Source: Azolla pinnata
Taxonomy: Eukaryota; Streptophyta; Polypodiopsida; Salviniales; Salviniaceae
Assembly (NCBI GenBank): GCA_037176905.1
Contig: JBBBWG010028202.1
Location: 12,830 to 58,974 of the forward strand
Reading direction: 5' to 3'
Length of the DNA stretch: 46,145 nt
The position numbers and the translations under genes are program-made. The notes beneath the pieces were generated by a model. That model saw only the letters and a program-made list of their open reading frames with translations, ran no database searches and was not told where the DNA came from. Every line of letters begins with the position of its first letter. Positions within the stretch are counted from its first letter, which is position 1. Shown here one piece after another: positions 20,718 through 33,665 of this stretch.

Positions 20718-23700
20718 ATGGCCACTGCGACCATGGCCACGGTCATTGGAGCAGCTGCAGTCTTTTATTATTCATTCAAACGCCGTGCTTCCGATGGATC
20801 AGAAGAACAATCTCAAGACAGTGTTAGTGCCAGTGATTCTCCTAACCCTAACCCTAACCCTGCAAGAGCACACATCCGGCTTGGCATTGCACGCCATGCT
20901 CCCTCCACTTGGTTTGAAGCTATCGCTACTCTCTCTGAAACCTTAAGGTTCACCTACTCCGAAACTCTTGGCAAATGGCCTATTGTCGATCTGGCCTTCG
21001 GCATCAATTTCTTAATGAAGCGCCAGGTGCTTTGTGGTTCATTTTATAAATCTTTGGTTTCGGGGAGGTAACATGTTTATTTGGGTGGTGGAGTGTTCAT
21101 GCGTGAAGTATTAGCATTTTTAGATTTGTGAATCAGTTTATGGATCTTCCGTTTAGGGGGAAAAATCATGTGTATTGGTGTGAGGAGGGCGTGTTTGTGC
21201 GTGAATATGATGTTGATATATCTTAATGAGAGTTTTGTTTATGAATGCCAAATTGCGAACTTGTTCTGGTGAAGAACAGGTGTTTTATCAAACTTGATGT
21301 GGTTGATTTCATCATTATCTCTTAGTTTTTTGCAATATTCTTTAGTTTTTATTTCTTGGATGGCTTGAGGCTGGAAAAGATAATGTTGCATAGTCCTTAT
21401 GTTAACTTGTTCTGGTGAAGAACAGGTGTTTTATCAAACTTGATTTGGTTGATTTCATCATTATCCCTTAGTTTTTTGCAATATTCTTTAGTTTTTATTT
21501 CAAGGATGGCTTGAGGCTGGAAAAGATAATGTTGCATAGTCCTTATGTTAGGGTAATGTCCAATGAACGAGAGGCTACAGGAGAAAGTTGGAATCGTATG
21601 TCAATGTGGGTAATAGCTGTCTAATTGTAAAGTTGTGTCTTATGTTATAACCTCGGTGAAATCTCTTTAAAATTCATGAATGATCCAATGATAATGATAA
21701 ACTATAATTTTCAAAGAGAACTGTAAAAATTATTTCGTTTTTATGTTGTCTTATATTTAAGTCAGATCTTTGGTAGAATCATTTTAAATTCATAAATTAG
21801 TTGATAAGTGAGTGTGATAGGATAAGTCCTTCAAAGAGAACTTTCAGCAGCATGAGAAAATTTTGCATTACGGTAGAAATTCCATTTTGAAGTCGACCTT
21901 CGACTTCTGTATTAGTGCTTATTGAAGCCCACGGTCAGCTGCCAATATCTACTGGTAGGAAACTCCAACCTTTATAGGGGTGTTCCTGTCATTGTTGAAA
22001 TTTACTAAAATTGGTGGTGCATTGTTGTTTTCTTGCCTATTGACTACCTGTCATTTGACATCTTTGAAACAGTTATCTTTTATGATTTTGATTTTTGGAA
22101 ACTCAGTTGTGGTATTTGATTCAAAGAAGTGCATTTTTGCATTTTCCTGGATTTGACTCAATTTCTGTGTACTTTTGAAGCACTTGTTCATGAATCCTTT
22201 TTGAAGTTCATATCATGGGTAATCAGTTCAGAGATTAAATCTGATAAATTGATGTTTTTAGGGGCTGCTACAAGCTGCAAGCATTTATGCAGGTGAAGGA
22301 AGTCAAGAACTAAAAGGAGTGGAGATCCTTGCAGAATTGAGGGAGCTGATACATCTTATCACTGTGTGCATGCATTTTTCAAAGAAGCCATTTTCTCAGT
22401 TTCTTGAAGCTACAGGATATTCACAGGAATCTGTTCTTTTACAAGAAGCTAAGGCAGGGGTATGCTTCCATTCATATCCTTCTAGTTTTGAATTTCAGCT
22501 TCGGATGCCACATATGTGAGTGCAGGTGAGAAGGTATGGGGGTGGAGAAGGTTAGAGCAGGATGTAGAGGGGCTCTTAAGAGGAAGGGTGTTTGATTAAG
22601 TATGGATGATTTTATACTATCCACACACTGAAACAAAAATAAAGGTTCTAGTTGTCCAAGGCTGATTCAATATGGATGCTCTCATTTTATCCATACTGAG
22701 ACAAAAAAAGTGTCCTAGGTGTCCTAAAGATCTACACTAATGACTTTAATGCACAGAGTAGAATGAATCCAATGATCTTCATTATTTGATGATAATACGG
22801 CCTGTGTGCTTTATATCCTGTACTCATGGTCCCAGTTTTTGCTGACCTTAGTCTTCCATTTCTATGGTGGTGTAGTACAATACAATAGAGGCTTTGCTAT
22901 GTATCACTTGTGAAAGCATCAGGATTTATGGGTGCGCTATTTGTGCCCACATGTAAATTGGGAGGCTTGAAGTCCATATGGTTGCATTGTATATGATGGT
23001 GGGGGTGATTACTATGTCTAATAACCATAGTTTGGTATGAGGCTCTTGGAAATGTACATGGGCGCGTGGTGAGTTTGGTTTTATCTTGTGTATCGAGATT
23101 TTTTGCCATGTATTAACTGTAAAAGCGTCAGGAAAATGGGTGTGCTATTTGTATCCACATGTTCCATATTGTTCCACTGTATTTGAGCACCACTGGAGTG
23201 ATTATTATGTCTTATAACCATAATTTGGTTTGAGACTAATGGAAGTGTGCTTAAGCACATTAAATCCTAAAGTGAGTTGATGTGGTATCTTGGATCATGG
23301 AGGAGGTTTCAATCTTGTTTGTAAATGTGACTCCTCGATAGACATTAGACTCCTCGATAGACATTAGAATCCACTTCTTCAACTTGTCCTCTGTCAGTGT
23401 GTCAGGGGTGATATGTGGAAGATCATGAACTTGGTCTTTCTGTGTCCTTCTGTTGGCCCTATTTATCTATAGCAATCATCTATTGCATTGGAAAGATTCT
23501 GCAATACCTTAGCTTGATATAAAGTGTTTTCATTGTGCTTGTAAATTGCGTTTTGGTGACTTGGGAGTGTTTCCATCTTTTCAGATGTCTCATCTGTACT
23601 TCTTCAATTATTGGGCCCAATTCTCATAGCATGGGCATGCCTTGTTAGGAGGGTGATTCTCACTAGTTCATCCAGATACTTTAGTATGAGATCTGGGGCA

Positions 23701-26700
23701 CTAGATGTATCTTTTCTCATTCCCCAGGATTTATTTAATGTGATAACTTCTGTTTTGCAATACCCTTGCTTGATATAAAGTGTTTCCATCATGCTTTGAC
23801 ATGGCATTTGGTGACTTAGGAGTCTAGGGACTTGCACATTGAGTCTTTTTACATGTCTCGTCTGTACTTCTTCAATTATTGTGTCCATATGCTGGATTTC
23901 ATGTTGTACTTGTTTCTTAACGATAATCTTTAATGCGGCTCAGATTGCGGAAAAAATTGAATGCTGGAATTTCGAATTCCAGCTTCTATCAATCTGTACC
24001 TTTGCATCTATTCCATTTTCACTTTCTTTAACTCAACTTTCAATAATTATTTGGACTACCCTTTTCTTCCTATTTTTGAAAGGTCAATTTCTACCTTGGC
24101 CTCCTTGCCGATACCTGCCTACCCCTTATTTGACTCAGTTTTGTTTTTTTCAAGCTTGGTTGAGAGATTTTTTCCTTATGTCAAGGTCCAGAGTGCATGA
24201 GAGTGAAGATTGAAGTATGAGCAGGCGCCAAAAAATGGCTTACAAAACATAACATGATTACAAATATGAATAGGTTGAGTTTATTTATATTAGAATTGAT
24301 TTTTCTAAGTTTCTTAGAAAGCCATGATACCAATCTTGATTTTTACGATTGGTGTTGATACTTCTGGTGGTTGCATGATATTTCTGTGCCTTCAATGCAT
24401 TCAGCACATAGTTGTGGAGGTGCATGGTATTTAATATTGTTGTGTGCTGGGAGGTAATGATGAGATAGTAAGACAGCAACAAATCGTGTAGATCTTTCCT
24501 CTCTTATATTATGTACATCATTGAGTGTAGGTGCTGTCTGTCCTGATACTTTTTCGTCAACATTAACCCCTTAGTGTTTATGGAGGTGCATGAGATCAAT
24601 GATGTGTTTGAGTGGTTCTGCACCCCATTTGCTATTGTGGATACTCTTGTAGTTGACCTGAGACGTTCTCAGCTCTCAGTCTGTCATTGGCATCACCCTT
24701 TGTGCCCTTGATCCCAATGGGAAGTGGTCTAGTCTTAAGAAACAGGAACATCTATGGTGTTTGTCTTTTGCTGGAAGATACTCTTTTGCCTATCATTTTT
24801 TTCAACATTAACCCCTTGGTTGGTGTGTGAGATCAATGATGTGTTTGAATGGTTCTGCACCCCATTTGCTACTACGAAAAGGTGGATACTCTTGTAGTTG
24901 ACATGAAATGTTCTCAACTCTCAGTCTGTCATTGGCATCACCCCCCGTGCCCATGATCCTAATGGGAAGATCTGATCTTTAGCAATAGGCACATTCATGG
25001 TGTTTATGTTTTCCCTGAAAGATTCTCCAAAACATGACACTGGGGTGATTTCAAAATCTTTTCAGGTGAGCTTAGGTATGCTACCAGAAATATTCCAAAC
25101 AGAGACATTGAAATGACTAGGTTGAATTATGAGAATATGTATTCCTTGAGAACCCGAAATAAGATTTGTCTTCCACTGTCATATTACCTTGATGCATAGG
25201 AAGGTCTTTTTCTTCCTTCCCTGTCAGTAGTATATTTGTTAAATCTAGAAAAGATTGAAAGAATACACCTATGTCTGTTTAAATGACAAAATTGCCTATA
25301 AAACGAAGAAGAGAGATTGCATCTTTAAGAGTAACAAACCAAAAGTATGCATAATTAGAACGAAAACTAACTGAAAGTTACTAATTCTTGGATATTGGGA
25401 CATTGAGCTTAGAAAGATCACTAACATGGGCTTATCTGCTATGAAGAAATCCCAGAACAAGGGAATACTGGTCTCCATCTGTGGATCAGAAGGCTGGGAT
25501 GACCATTTTCCAGATGGGTGGGGTCTTCATAGCTTACGCATTGCTATTGCTTTAAACCCTTTGCTTGGTTGGGGTCTTGCTTTTTGTTTATCGTGATTGA
25601 CTTATAGTATCAGATGAAGTAATTAGGGAGAGAGAGCGAGTGCGCAATACAAATAATCCTGCATATTCATTTAGGATATCAAATATGGCTTTTTTCCAGC
25701 TTTTGAAACCAGCTTTTACAATCTTGGTGGATGACAAGGTGCAATCTATACTGTTATTGGTTAGAGGAACACACAGTGTCAAGGATACACTAACAGCTGT
25801 AACTGGAGCTATTGTTCCTTTTCACCATACTCTTCTTGATGAAGATGGTATTAGCAATATTGTCCTTGGCTATGCACATTGTGGGATGGTTGCAGCTGCT
25901 CGATGGATTGCGCAACTTGCGATTCCTGTCCTATTACAAGCACAAAAGGACCATCCTACATATGAGCTCAAGGTACACAAGCATAACTCTCATAATGTCT
26001 AATGTACATGTCTACCTGACACAGAGTAAACAGGGTCAGTCACCAAAACATAAAATATTAAGTTATTATAATATCTTCACAAAAATTATGGTAGTATGAT
26101 TCTCTAATGTTAGTCATAATGCATAATTCTTTGCATGCCAAGTATTTAGAAAAAAAAGGTTAGATCTGTTCATTGTGTATTTGTGAAGTATTTGCTTTTC
26201 ATAACACATCTTGTGCTAGGTCGTAATTATTTGAATCATTTTTAATGTATCTATCTGCATAAACTGATGTTTCTAGATTGTGGGCCATTCATTGGGAGGT
26301 GGAACTGCAGCATTGCTCACATATATCCTGCGCGAGAGGAGAGATTTCTCTTCAGCTAGTTGCATTTGCTTTGCTCCAGGTATTAATGCTTACTACCATG
26401 GAGGTACTTTGCTCCAGATATGGATTCTCAGTAATGCAACAACTGCCTTAAAATCTGTGATTCAGCTGCATGCATGACGTGGGAACTGGCAGAATCTGGT
26501 AAACCTTTTACAACTTCAGTGGTCAATGGATTCGATATCGTGCCAACCTTTTCAGCAGCTTCTATGGACGACCTTCGTGCTGAAGTAACTTTTCTTTCTT
26601 TAATTTGTTTTTGAGCTGCATTGCTTAAAGCAAATTATACCCCACACCTCAGTTCTGAACTAAATACTGTTTTATGCATTGTTGACACTTCAAATTTCAA

Positions 26701-28105
26701 ATATTTTATTTAAATAGGTTACTGCTTCTGCTTGGCTTAATGATCTCCGTGAGCAAATAGAAAGGGTGAAAGTTCTTAAAGCTGTCATGCGCTCTACGTC
26801 AGCTCTAGGCAGTCGCATATCTTCCATTTCAAGGCCTCTTTATCCATACCTAGAGGATGCTGCAAAAGCAGGTGCTGCAACATGGGGTCCCGTCTCAAAT
26901 GGAACTCAGGTACTGTTTACTTGGATTTAGAGTTTTATAACGAAGAAAATGAATATTAGTATGTATTAGAGGCTGAAGTCAGCATATGAGATGATTGGCA
27001 GACAAATCAAGGCAATGAGATATTAAGTCAACAAAGAATACATTATATGCCAATAACCCCTTCTAGTGAAAGCCAAAGTTGACTCATCAGATAAGACAAA
27101 ATTAATGTAGGATAACTGAATGAACAAGACACATACTTCATGATTGTTAGGATACATGTAATAGGTACTTTGTGATCAGTGAGATAGGATTCTAATGAAT
27201 GTATGTTTCTTTTATTGCTGCAGGTTGTAATTAGACATGCTCAAAATGTGGTGAAATCTGTTGTAAAAACTCCCCCATCTCTTGTGCTCACTGGTTGGTC
27301 ATGCATTGGAACACGCCGGCGTCTAGTTACGCCACATCCGTCGCAAGATGCTAGGTTTGGAAAATCAGAGGATGATATAATTGAGAAAACGGGACTTACA
27401 CTGTCATCTGATTGGTCTAGTACCGAAATGGGGCATGGTTTTACTGATTCCAGTGCTGGTAATTACCATGAAGATCAAATCTCTGACTGGTCGAGTACTG
27501 AAATAATCCATGGATATACTGCTTCAAGTGCGCACAATTATCATGTAAACCCAAGATCTGATTTGGAGCCATATGACATGCATGAACAGCAGTTTGATGA
27601 TGATGAGGATGATGATAATGGTGAAGCTTTGCCGATGATCAGAAGTGGTCATTTACCAGAGTTAACTGAAGAATATTTGCTGCAACACTTGGAACATGAA
27701 CTGGACAGGCAGAGAGAAGCATCCATCACAGAAAGGGAAGAGGAAGAAGAAGTAGCTAAGAAATTAACGGAAGAGGAGGTAGAGGAAGTTGCAGCCAAGA
27801 CAGCTAGGGTAGGTAGTGGTTGTATTGTTACAGACAGTATAGCCCAAGGTAGGGAGCTCAACAGGTTCTTTCCACCTGGGCGGATCATCCATCTTCTTAG
27901 TATTGACATAGACAATCTTGTAGCGGAGGGTCCCTCTACATCAAGTTGTGAAGGACGTCCCTCGCGTGCTGCCTTGTACTTAACTGATCGTGCGCTCTAT
28001 GGAAAAGTACATCTTTCACGCTCTATGATCAAGGACCATTACATGCCGAATTATAGGAGAATGATGGAAAGCATGGTAAAAGACATTGAACAGAATTCTT
28101 CATGA
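20718..28105 (+). CDS. Plant class 3 lipase (sn1-specific diacylglycerol lipase-like, At4g16070 type)
   Basis: Seven exons: 20718-21026, 22262-22459, 25700-25972, 26277-26379, 26466-26584, 26718-26909, 27224-28105; all GT-AG and phase-consistent; 691 aa. The N-terminus MATATMATVIGAAAVFYYSF suggests a membrane-anchor helix. An N-terminal lipase 3 domain precedes the alpha/beta-hydrolase core. The nucleophile elbow is IVGHSLGGGTAALL with Ser265; a likely catalytic Asp is Asp318 in NGFDIVP. FAPAACMTW spans the exon 4/5 junction and fits the family. The C-terminal half (exon 7) is acidic and ends with FPPGRIIHLLSID, LSRSMIKDHYMPNYRRMME. The family hydrolyses acylglycerols; substrate here is inferred. 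Introns 1 and 2 (1.2 and 3.2 kb) contain local tandem duplications. The ATG at 20718 is preferred; the frame stays open upstream only from a GTG. Confidence 0.94.
20841..20861 (+). repeat. Telomere-like hexamer run inside lipase coding sequence
   Basis: CCTAACCCTAACCCTAACCC encodes the Pro-Asn run SPNPNPNPAR near residue 45 of the lipase. Confidence 0.85.
21258..21549. repeat. 146-bp tandem duplication in lipase intron 1
   Basis: Copies 21258-21403 and 21404-21549 begin AACTTGTTCTGGTGAAGAAC and differ at only a few bases, so the duplication is recent. Confidence 0.95.
22893..23290. repeat. ~210-bp diverged tandem duplication in lipase intron 2
   Basis: Copies start at about 22893 and 23102 (TTTGCTATGTATCACT versus TTTGCCATGTATTAACT) and share the words AGCATCAGG/AGCGTCAGG, GCTATTTGTxxCCACATGT and TAACCATAxTTTGGT. 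Confidence 0.8.
23331..23368. repeat. 19-bp perfect tandem repeat
   Basis: CTCCTCGATAGACATTAGA occurs twice head to tail in lipase intron 2. Confidence 0.95.
23498..23885. repeat. Diverged direct repeat in lipase intron 2
   Basis: Segments near 23498-23625 and 23750-23885 share GCTTGATATAAAGTGTTT, TTTGGTGACTT and TGTACTTCTTCAATTATTG, spaced about 250 bp. Confidence 0.8.
24555..25035. repeat. ~245-bp tandem duplication in lipase intron 2
   Basis: Copies at 24555-24799 and 24800-25035 share TCAACATTAACCCCTT, GTTCTGCACCCCATTTGCTA, GTGGATACTCTTGTAGTTGA and CAGTCTGTCATTGGCATCAC. Confidence 0.9.
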
Positions 28106-29652
28106 AGCCATCCTCTCTAGCAGGAAGGTATGGTTGTCTTAGCATTCATTTCCGTACAATATATACATATTGACCATGCAGACACTTTCTCTCGTACCAT
28201 GTACATAAAGCGAAGAAGAGCAAATTGAAAACTTCGGCGCAAATTCATAAACCGGTACAACTTATCCTCAATTTTGAACCCTCTCAAGTGACATGTAATA
28301 TATATACCTTTGCACACAGTTAGATTTCGGAAAGTTGGTGGGCTATATATATAAATGGACAGAAGCTTCCTACTACTTAAAAAAGATAATCCAGAATTTG
28401 TTCATATGTTAACTTTTATAGTATCAATATGGTCTTTTTTAAACTAAATGTCAAAAAATGCATTTTCGTGAAGTATATTTAAGTTCACGTTGAAAGCATA
28501 ACTGAATTGGGTGGTTAGGTTTCCTCCTGAATGTAGAGTTTCGATTTCCTCCTGAATGTAGAGTGTCAAAAATTGAAAATGTGTAAATTATATTACAGAT
28601 TCAGGTGTAGATTCAGGTGTATCGAGTTAAAATTGCAACTGAATCGGGAATTCAGCTTATCTTGTGGAGTGGGTGCATTCCTAAATGACAACCAGAAATT
28701 TATGAACATATAAATATGGGAGTGAATGCTTGGCGACAGCCATTGAATAAATCGTGTTGGCCGTGCCTGCTAATATGCTCACAATGCGTCTGTCAAATGC
28801 GGAAATTACCCAAAAAGATTTTGGAATTGCATTTCAATGGCCACAATATGTTACAATTGCCATTTGGTAAACCAATGAATTAATCAATAGAATGATCAAC
28901 TGATTTGTCGATAAAACCCCAATCTTTTTCTTATATTAATGTTCTAAGTATGATTACATTTGAGTTAAAATTCCTGATTGAATTCATAGTATGATTATAT
29001 CGTATTTAATTGATGTTGTACTGATTCTATTGTTCTGACTACTAATTATTTGATTATGAATTTGACTTACTTTCTAGTCTGACTAGTTAATTCATTGATA
29101 GTAGTATTGTAATTACACGAAATTGTTGGTACTTTGTGACAAATGTGAGCAATGCTGGGGTTTTCAAAGAGAGGCGAGTCTTAATCTACACTATTAAACT
29201 CCATAGGAAAGTAAAAAATCTTGAAGCGAATTTCACATTGAATTTTATAAAACCGATGAACACTTTAGATTGGCATATGGAACATGGACATTTTTCAATT
29301 GATAATTATTAACCATATAACTTAATAAAATAAACCTTTTAATAGAATTGGCTTCGATCATTGGTTTTATAAGTCCTTGGCTAGCATCATCGCATCATCC
29401 AGATAGGAGTTGTGCCTACGAGCCTAGTTCTTTTACTATACACATTCATGCTGAGAAATCTCTTTTCCAAATAGCATTTACATTTGCCTCCAAATGAGAA
29501 TGGAGTAGACCTGGAGATGATTTGATACATATATATATGCTGTGCCTAACAAGGTTAGTAGTTTTAAGTGCTTTCTCATAGCAATAATCATTATTCTGGG
29601 GGGCAAAATTGCAGCAGAGTGACGATTGAAAAGTAAGATACTTGTTTGTACA
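28106..29652. other. Convergent intergenic region between lipase and NUMOD3 gene
   Basis: No gene is seen. It is AT-rich and includes a 25-bp direct repeat (TTTCCTCCTGAATGTAGAG at 28520 and 28545) and a short GATTCAGGTGTA duplication near 28599-28622. The two genes' 3' ends point toward each other here. Confidence 0.6.
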
Positions 29653-32014
29653 TTACTTGAGTAAACAATTTCTCATCTTCAGGGCAGTTTTGATCGACCG
29701 GTCCGCCTCAGCTAAAAGCCGTCTTGATTCTAACAAAGAGTACAACACGATTGTATCTGGAGCAGCCACAGCTTCAAGTGCAGTTGCTGCTTTCTTTGCT
29801 TCATCCATTAGCACCCTGATATTAACACCCAATAAAAGACTCAATTCAAAATGGCTGGATGAAATGATTTATTCTTCTACTTCTTTGCCCAAAGGATTAT
29901 ATTCATAAAAATAGAGGTCAGAACAGGGGGCTTAGTTTAGATCTTTAGAAAAATGATGGTGATTGATATGGAGCAGATCCCTGTTGAGAATCAAGTATAT
30001 ATGGAGGATGAATAAAGGAACATAAAGTCAGGAAATCATCAGATACTGGAAAGGAGAGAACAAAAGAAGAGCAGAATAAATCAATTTATGGTTGAGGCTG
30101 GTTCGCATTAATATTCAAACGAAAGAAGTAATAAAGAGTAAAATAGAGGGTTTGAATTCCGTTCAGCAAGAGCAAAATAATACCTTGCACGCTCAGTCAA
30201 GTCATTTTGCTTCATAGAGTGCCGAGTTGCTTGCATTTGCTTCAGCTTTGCAAGCTTGATCATAAGCAGTGGATCTTTATAAGCTGGCGGGGCATTCTTG
30301 ATCACCACAGTAGCTTGAAATTCTCCAATATTCTCATCGTTTTCTTTATCGGAAACCTTCCTACTTTTCCTCACAGCCCGGCCACCATGCTTTGATAAAT
30401 AGCTGCAAAACCCGTCCTGCACTCTATTCCTATAATCCTAACATCAATCGCCCCCAAAAAACAAAAATGTCAAATGTGTGTTAAAAGAGCTGAACACACA
30501 ACATGGTAGAAACAGAATTACTTTAGGATTGAATTGAGGTTCAAACCCTAAACCTGGAACCAGTGAAAGCGAATTGTTAATGGTTAGACATCCTATACAG
30601 TCAGTGTCTTACAGGATCAGCCCATTTCGCTCTGATTGCTTCAGATATCTTTAATCGATGGTCATACGATTTGCTACTTGATGGGTCTTTCTTCATTTGT
30701 TGCTGATGACGCTTCCGTGCAGCTCTCATCTCTGTTAGAATGAGGTTATAGCTATCCCATTCATGTTCAACATCATCACCACTGCCTTTTCTTGCCGACT
30801 CTGCAATTGACTCGGCCCATTCCCTCACACAAATCTCCTGACGCTGCCTCTGTCTCTTTCTTTTGTCCCAGATGTCCATGATCGCAGTTCTTATCTTCAG
30901 TTTGGTCTCTGAACTACAGATGTGTAGAAAAAAGTGACGTTATTTTTAATCTGATTTGCAATCATTGTCATTTTTTGATGCTGTGTTCAAAAGCTTTTGA
31001 GCACTTTTCCACCTTGCAAAGTTCATCGCACGATCACAAGAAATGACATTTGGAGGCTAATGTCATTGCTTACATTATCACCTTGTAGCTTCCTATGTTT
31101 TTCAATTGAATAGTGTTATTATAACTCAACACCTGCTGGTCATCATATCAAAATGTATAACCCCTGGTCTGCTCAATCTGGTAATTTTCTTGGAGGTTTA
31201 CAGAGATCAATGAATTACAAGGTACTTTAGAGTCCAATTTGGAAGCACGATTGTGTTTGATGATTCTGAATAATATACCTTTGAGTACATCCTTCCGCTT
31301 TCGCCCGTAATATCTCCCGTACCTAAGGAGAAAAGAAGATTCATACCCACATCAACATATTTACTGAATCAAATTTAGAGCATACAATCTCACCTTTGGA
31401 TTTGCCATAGCCATTTTGGTTCGTTCCCTGATGCGTTGTTTTGTTTCTACATAGAAGCCGACAAAATAGGGTTATGAAAAAAAATTTAAGTGACACTCTG
31501 ACTTCTCATACAGGTATGGCCATAGAGGTATTCTCAGTCATTTATCACTTATGTCAGCTAGAGCGATACCCTCAGAGTGTTTTCCTCCTTTATTCCAAGG
31601 CACCTTTCCCTTGTTTCCATAACCTCCAGCTCTTCTGCGATTCTCCTCATCGTGAAGACCCTATTTAAACACAGTCTATTTGGTTCCAAATACAAAATAT
31701 CATCCTACAAAATTGAAATGGCAACTGCAAACTATCTTACTTCAATTCTCGATTCAGCTTCTACATAACTTCCAGTGTCTACAATGACCTCTATATAGAG
31801 TGGAGATTTTTAAGTTTTCATCAAGATGCTACATAGGGAAAAAGAAAAGAGGTTGAAGAAGAGAATGTGGGTCACCTACCTTTCTTTCCGTTGTTCTTCC
31901 TATCTTTTACGGCTATACTTTCCCATATTTGCAAATTTGAAGTGCCATTCTCAACATTTACTTGAAGAATGGATGCAGTTGCATTCGTATGGATTAAATG
32001 GAAGTATGTATCTT
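29653..32014 (-). CDS. NUMOD3-motif protein, 5' end unresolved
   Basis: Exons read on the minus strand: 31880-32014 (tentative start), 31741-31790, 31570-31660, 31394-31446, 31279-31322, 30613-30913, 30184-30437, 29653-29815; phases agree throughout and give about 362 residues plus missing N-terminus. The core has GKVPWNKGGKHSE, ETKQRIRERTKMAMANPK, SSETKLKIRTAIMDIWDKRK and KISEAIRAKWADP, i.e. three helix-type NUMOD3 (nuclease-associated modular domain 3) repeats as in a conserved plant family of unknown function (At1g53800-like). WAESIAESARKG and EHEWDSYN also match that family. The C-terminus is a Lys/Glu/Ala helix ending at an in-frame TAA. NUMOD3 binds DNA in homing nucleases; no nuclease domain is visible here, so function remains unknown. 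The first exon(s) should lie between 32015 and about 32850. Confidence 0.8.
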
Positions 32015-32980
32015 CTGATTGAGATGAAACTAGTGACAAAGTCACGTGAAACGGTTTATAATTGGTTGCGAAAAATCTGATTCTGGAGTTCTTGCTTAAA
32101 CCAAAGGAATAAATTGAGAGCTTGCACCAAGTAACCTTGTCTTGTACTCTGCATAAAGAAGTTGAAAGCAGACAAAGAGTCGTTATCGGTGATGAATTCC
32201 AGAAGAAGATCTGTAGTCATGATTCTTCACGCCTATTCACAAGGAAAGGAACTAAAGATATATACATATATATACATACCAGCTGTCAAATGCTTTTGAA
32301 TCTCTTCCATTCTCTTGAAAAACATTCACGTGAGTATCGACGGAGATTAATACTACTGATAACAACAATTCAGTGTTGATGCACCATCATAGAAGATGGC
32401 TAGCTGTGTGAACTCGCATCGGATTATCATGCTCTACTTATAGAAGCTGATTGTCGAAACTGCCAGATTCGACACTGGCAATGGGCATGATAAAGCAGGA
32501 AGAACGAATGGATTTTATTGCATGCACGCATTACATCCATGCACAGGCTGCATAACACACATACATTAGGTACCTACATTACACATACAAAGACGGACAC
32601 GCATACATTGGCACATTCTGTGTCCGAAACACAGCAAATCATGCATTGGCTAGACGCATTTACACGCATCATACATAGGCACACGGCCAATATACTGAAG
32701 TACAGGAATCATGGTATGAGAAGACGGGGGGGGAAAGGGAAGGGAAGGGACGAACCTGGGTTGTTGGAGAGCACAAGGCACGAGCATTATTGATGTCGAA
32801 AGGGAAGGGAACAGGGGCCTGGATTGCGGTGTTGCTGGAGATGGGTCGGCCTGGAATTAGGGTTTCAGAGGCCCGACTGTGCAGGGTGCAGAGATCATTT
32901 CGGAAGTCCTGCGGGAAGGGAGCCTGTGCAGGGTTTTGGGCAATTCCATCGTCTACCCTCGAAGGGGATGGGGGGGTTTC

Positions 32981-33105
32981 TGGAATCTTTAGATTGTGGC
33001 TCATCTGGAATCTTTGGATTGTGGCTCATCTGGAATCTTTAGATTGTGGCTCATCTGGAATCTTTAGATTGTGGCTCATCTGGAATCTTTAGATTCTGGC
33101 TCATC
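32981..33105. repeat. 25-bp minisatellite, five copies
   Basis: The unit is TGGAATCTTTAGATTGTGGC followed by TCATC. Copy two has G for A and the last copy C for G; otherwise copies are identical. Confidence 0.95.
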
Positions 33106-33589
33106 TGTACCACAACCGCATTGCAATGAAGCACTGGAAAAGAAATGAGAGCCATCAAAGGTTGGGTTTCTGGGATTTGCCCTATGGCTCTGCTTTCTGC
33201 TGCTGCCCCAAAATCTGGAATCTACTGCTGCAGTTGCACTACGATGAAGCGATGGAAACGAAATGGAAAGCCAGAAAAAAGCAGTCGTTGTAACCCTGTG
33301 CTCCATTCGAAATCCGTGTTCGGATGCCGGATGCAGCACAGCCAACATATTTTACCACCTCCGGACAGATGCGATCGCAGGATTGGCACCATCGACGTGG
33401 TTTGAGCTGGGGTATCCGGATGCGCACAATGCAGGTGCAGCAATTTCCGTTTGATGCGCTGGTAGATGTGATGATGTAACATGTTTGAACCCACCCGTCT
33501 TTTCACGCAACTTGTTTATTGAAATCGTCAATACTCTTCAACTCGCCACATTGGAAAGATTCAAAGATTAATGTTTATAATATAGTGAC

Positions 33590-33665
33590 GTGAGATACAT
33601 ACCTAATGAGGATCGAACTTGTGACCTTATCTCGACAATAAGTTATATACATTAACCTAAAAATC
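33590..33665 (-). mobile_element. Possible SINE-like fragment
   Basis: On the minus strand AGTTCGATCCTCATTAGG resembles a pol III B box context. No A box of good quality and no poly-A tail were found. Confidence 0.2.

Noticed and set aside
32981..33105. Regularly spaced repeats considered as a CRISPR-like array
   Set aside because: Units are contiguous with no spacers; this is a eukaryotic minisatellite.
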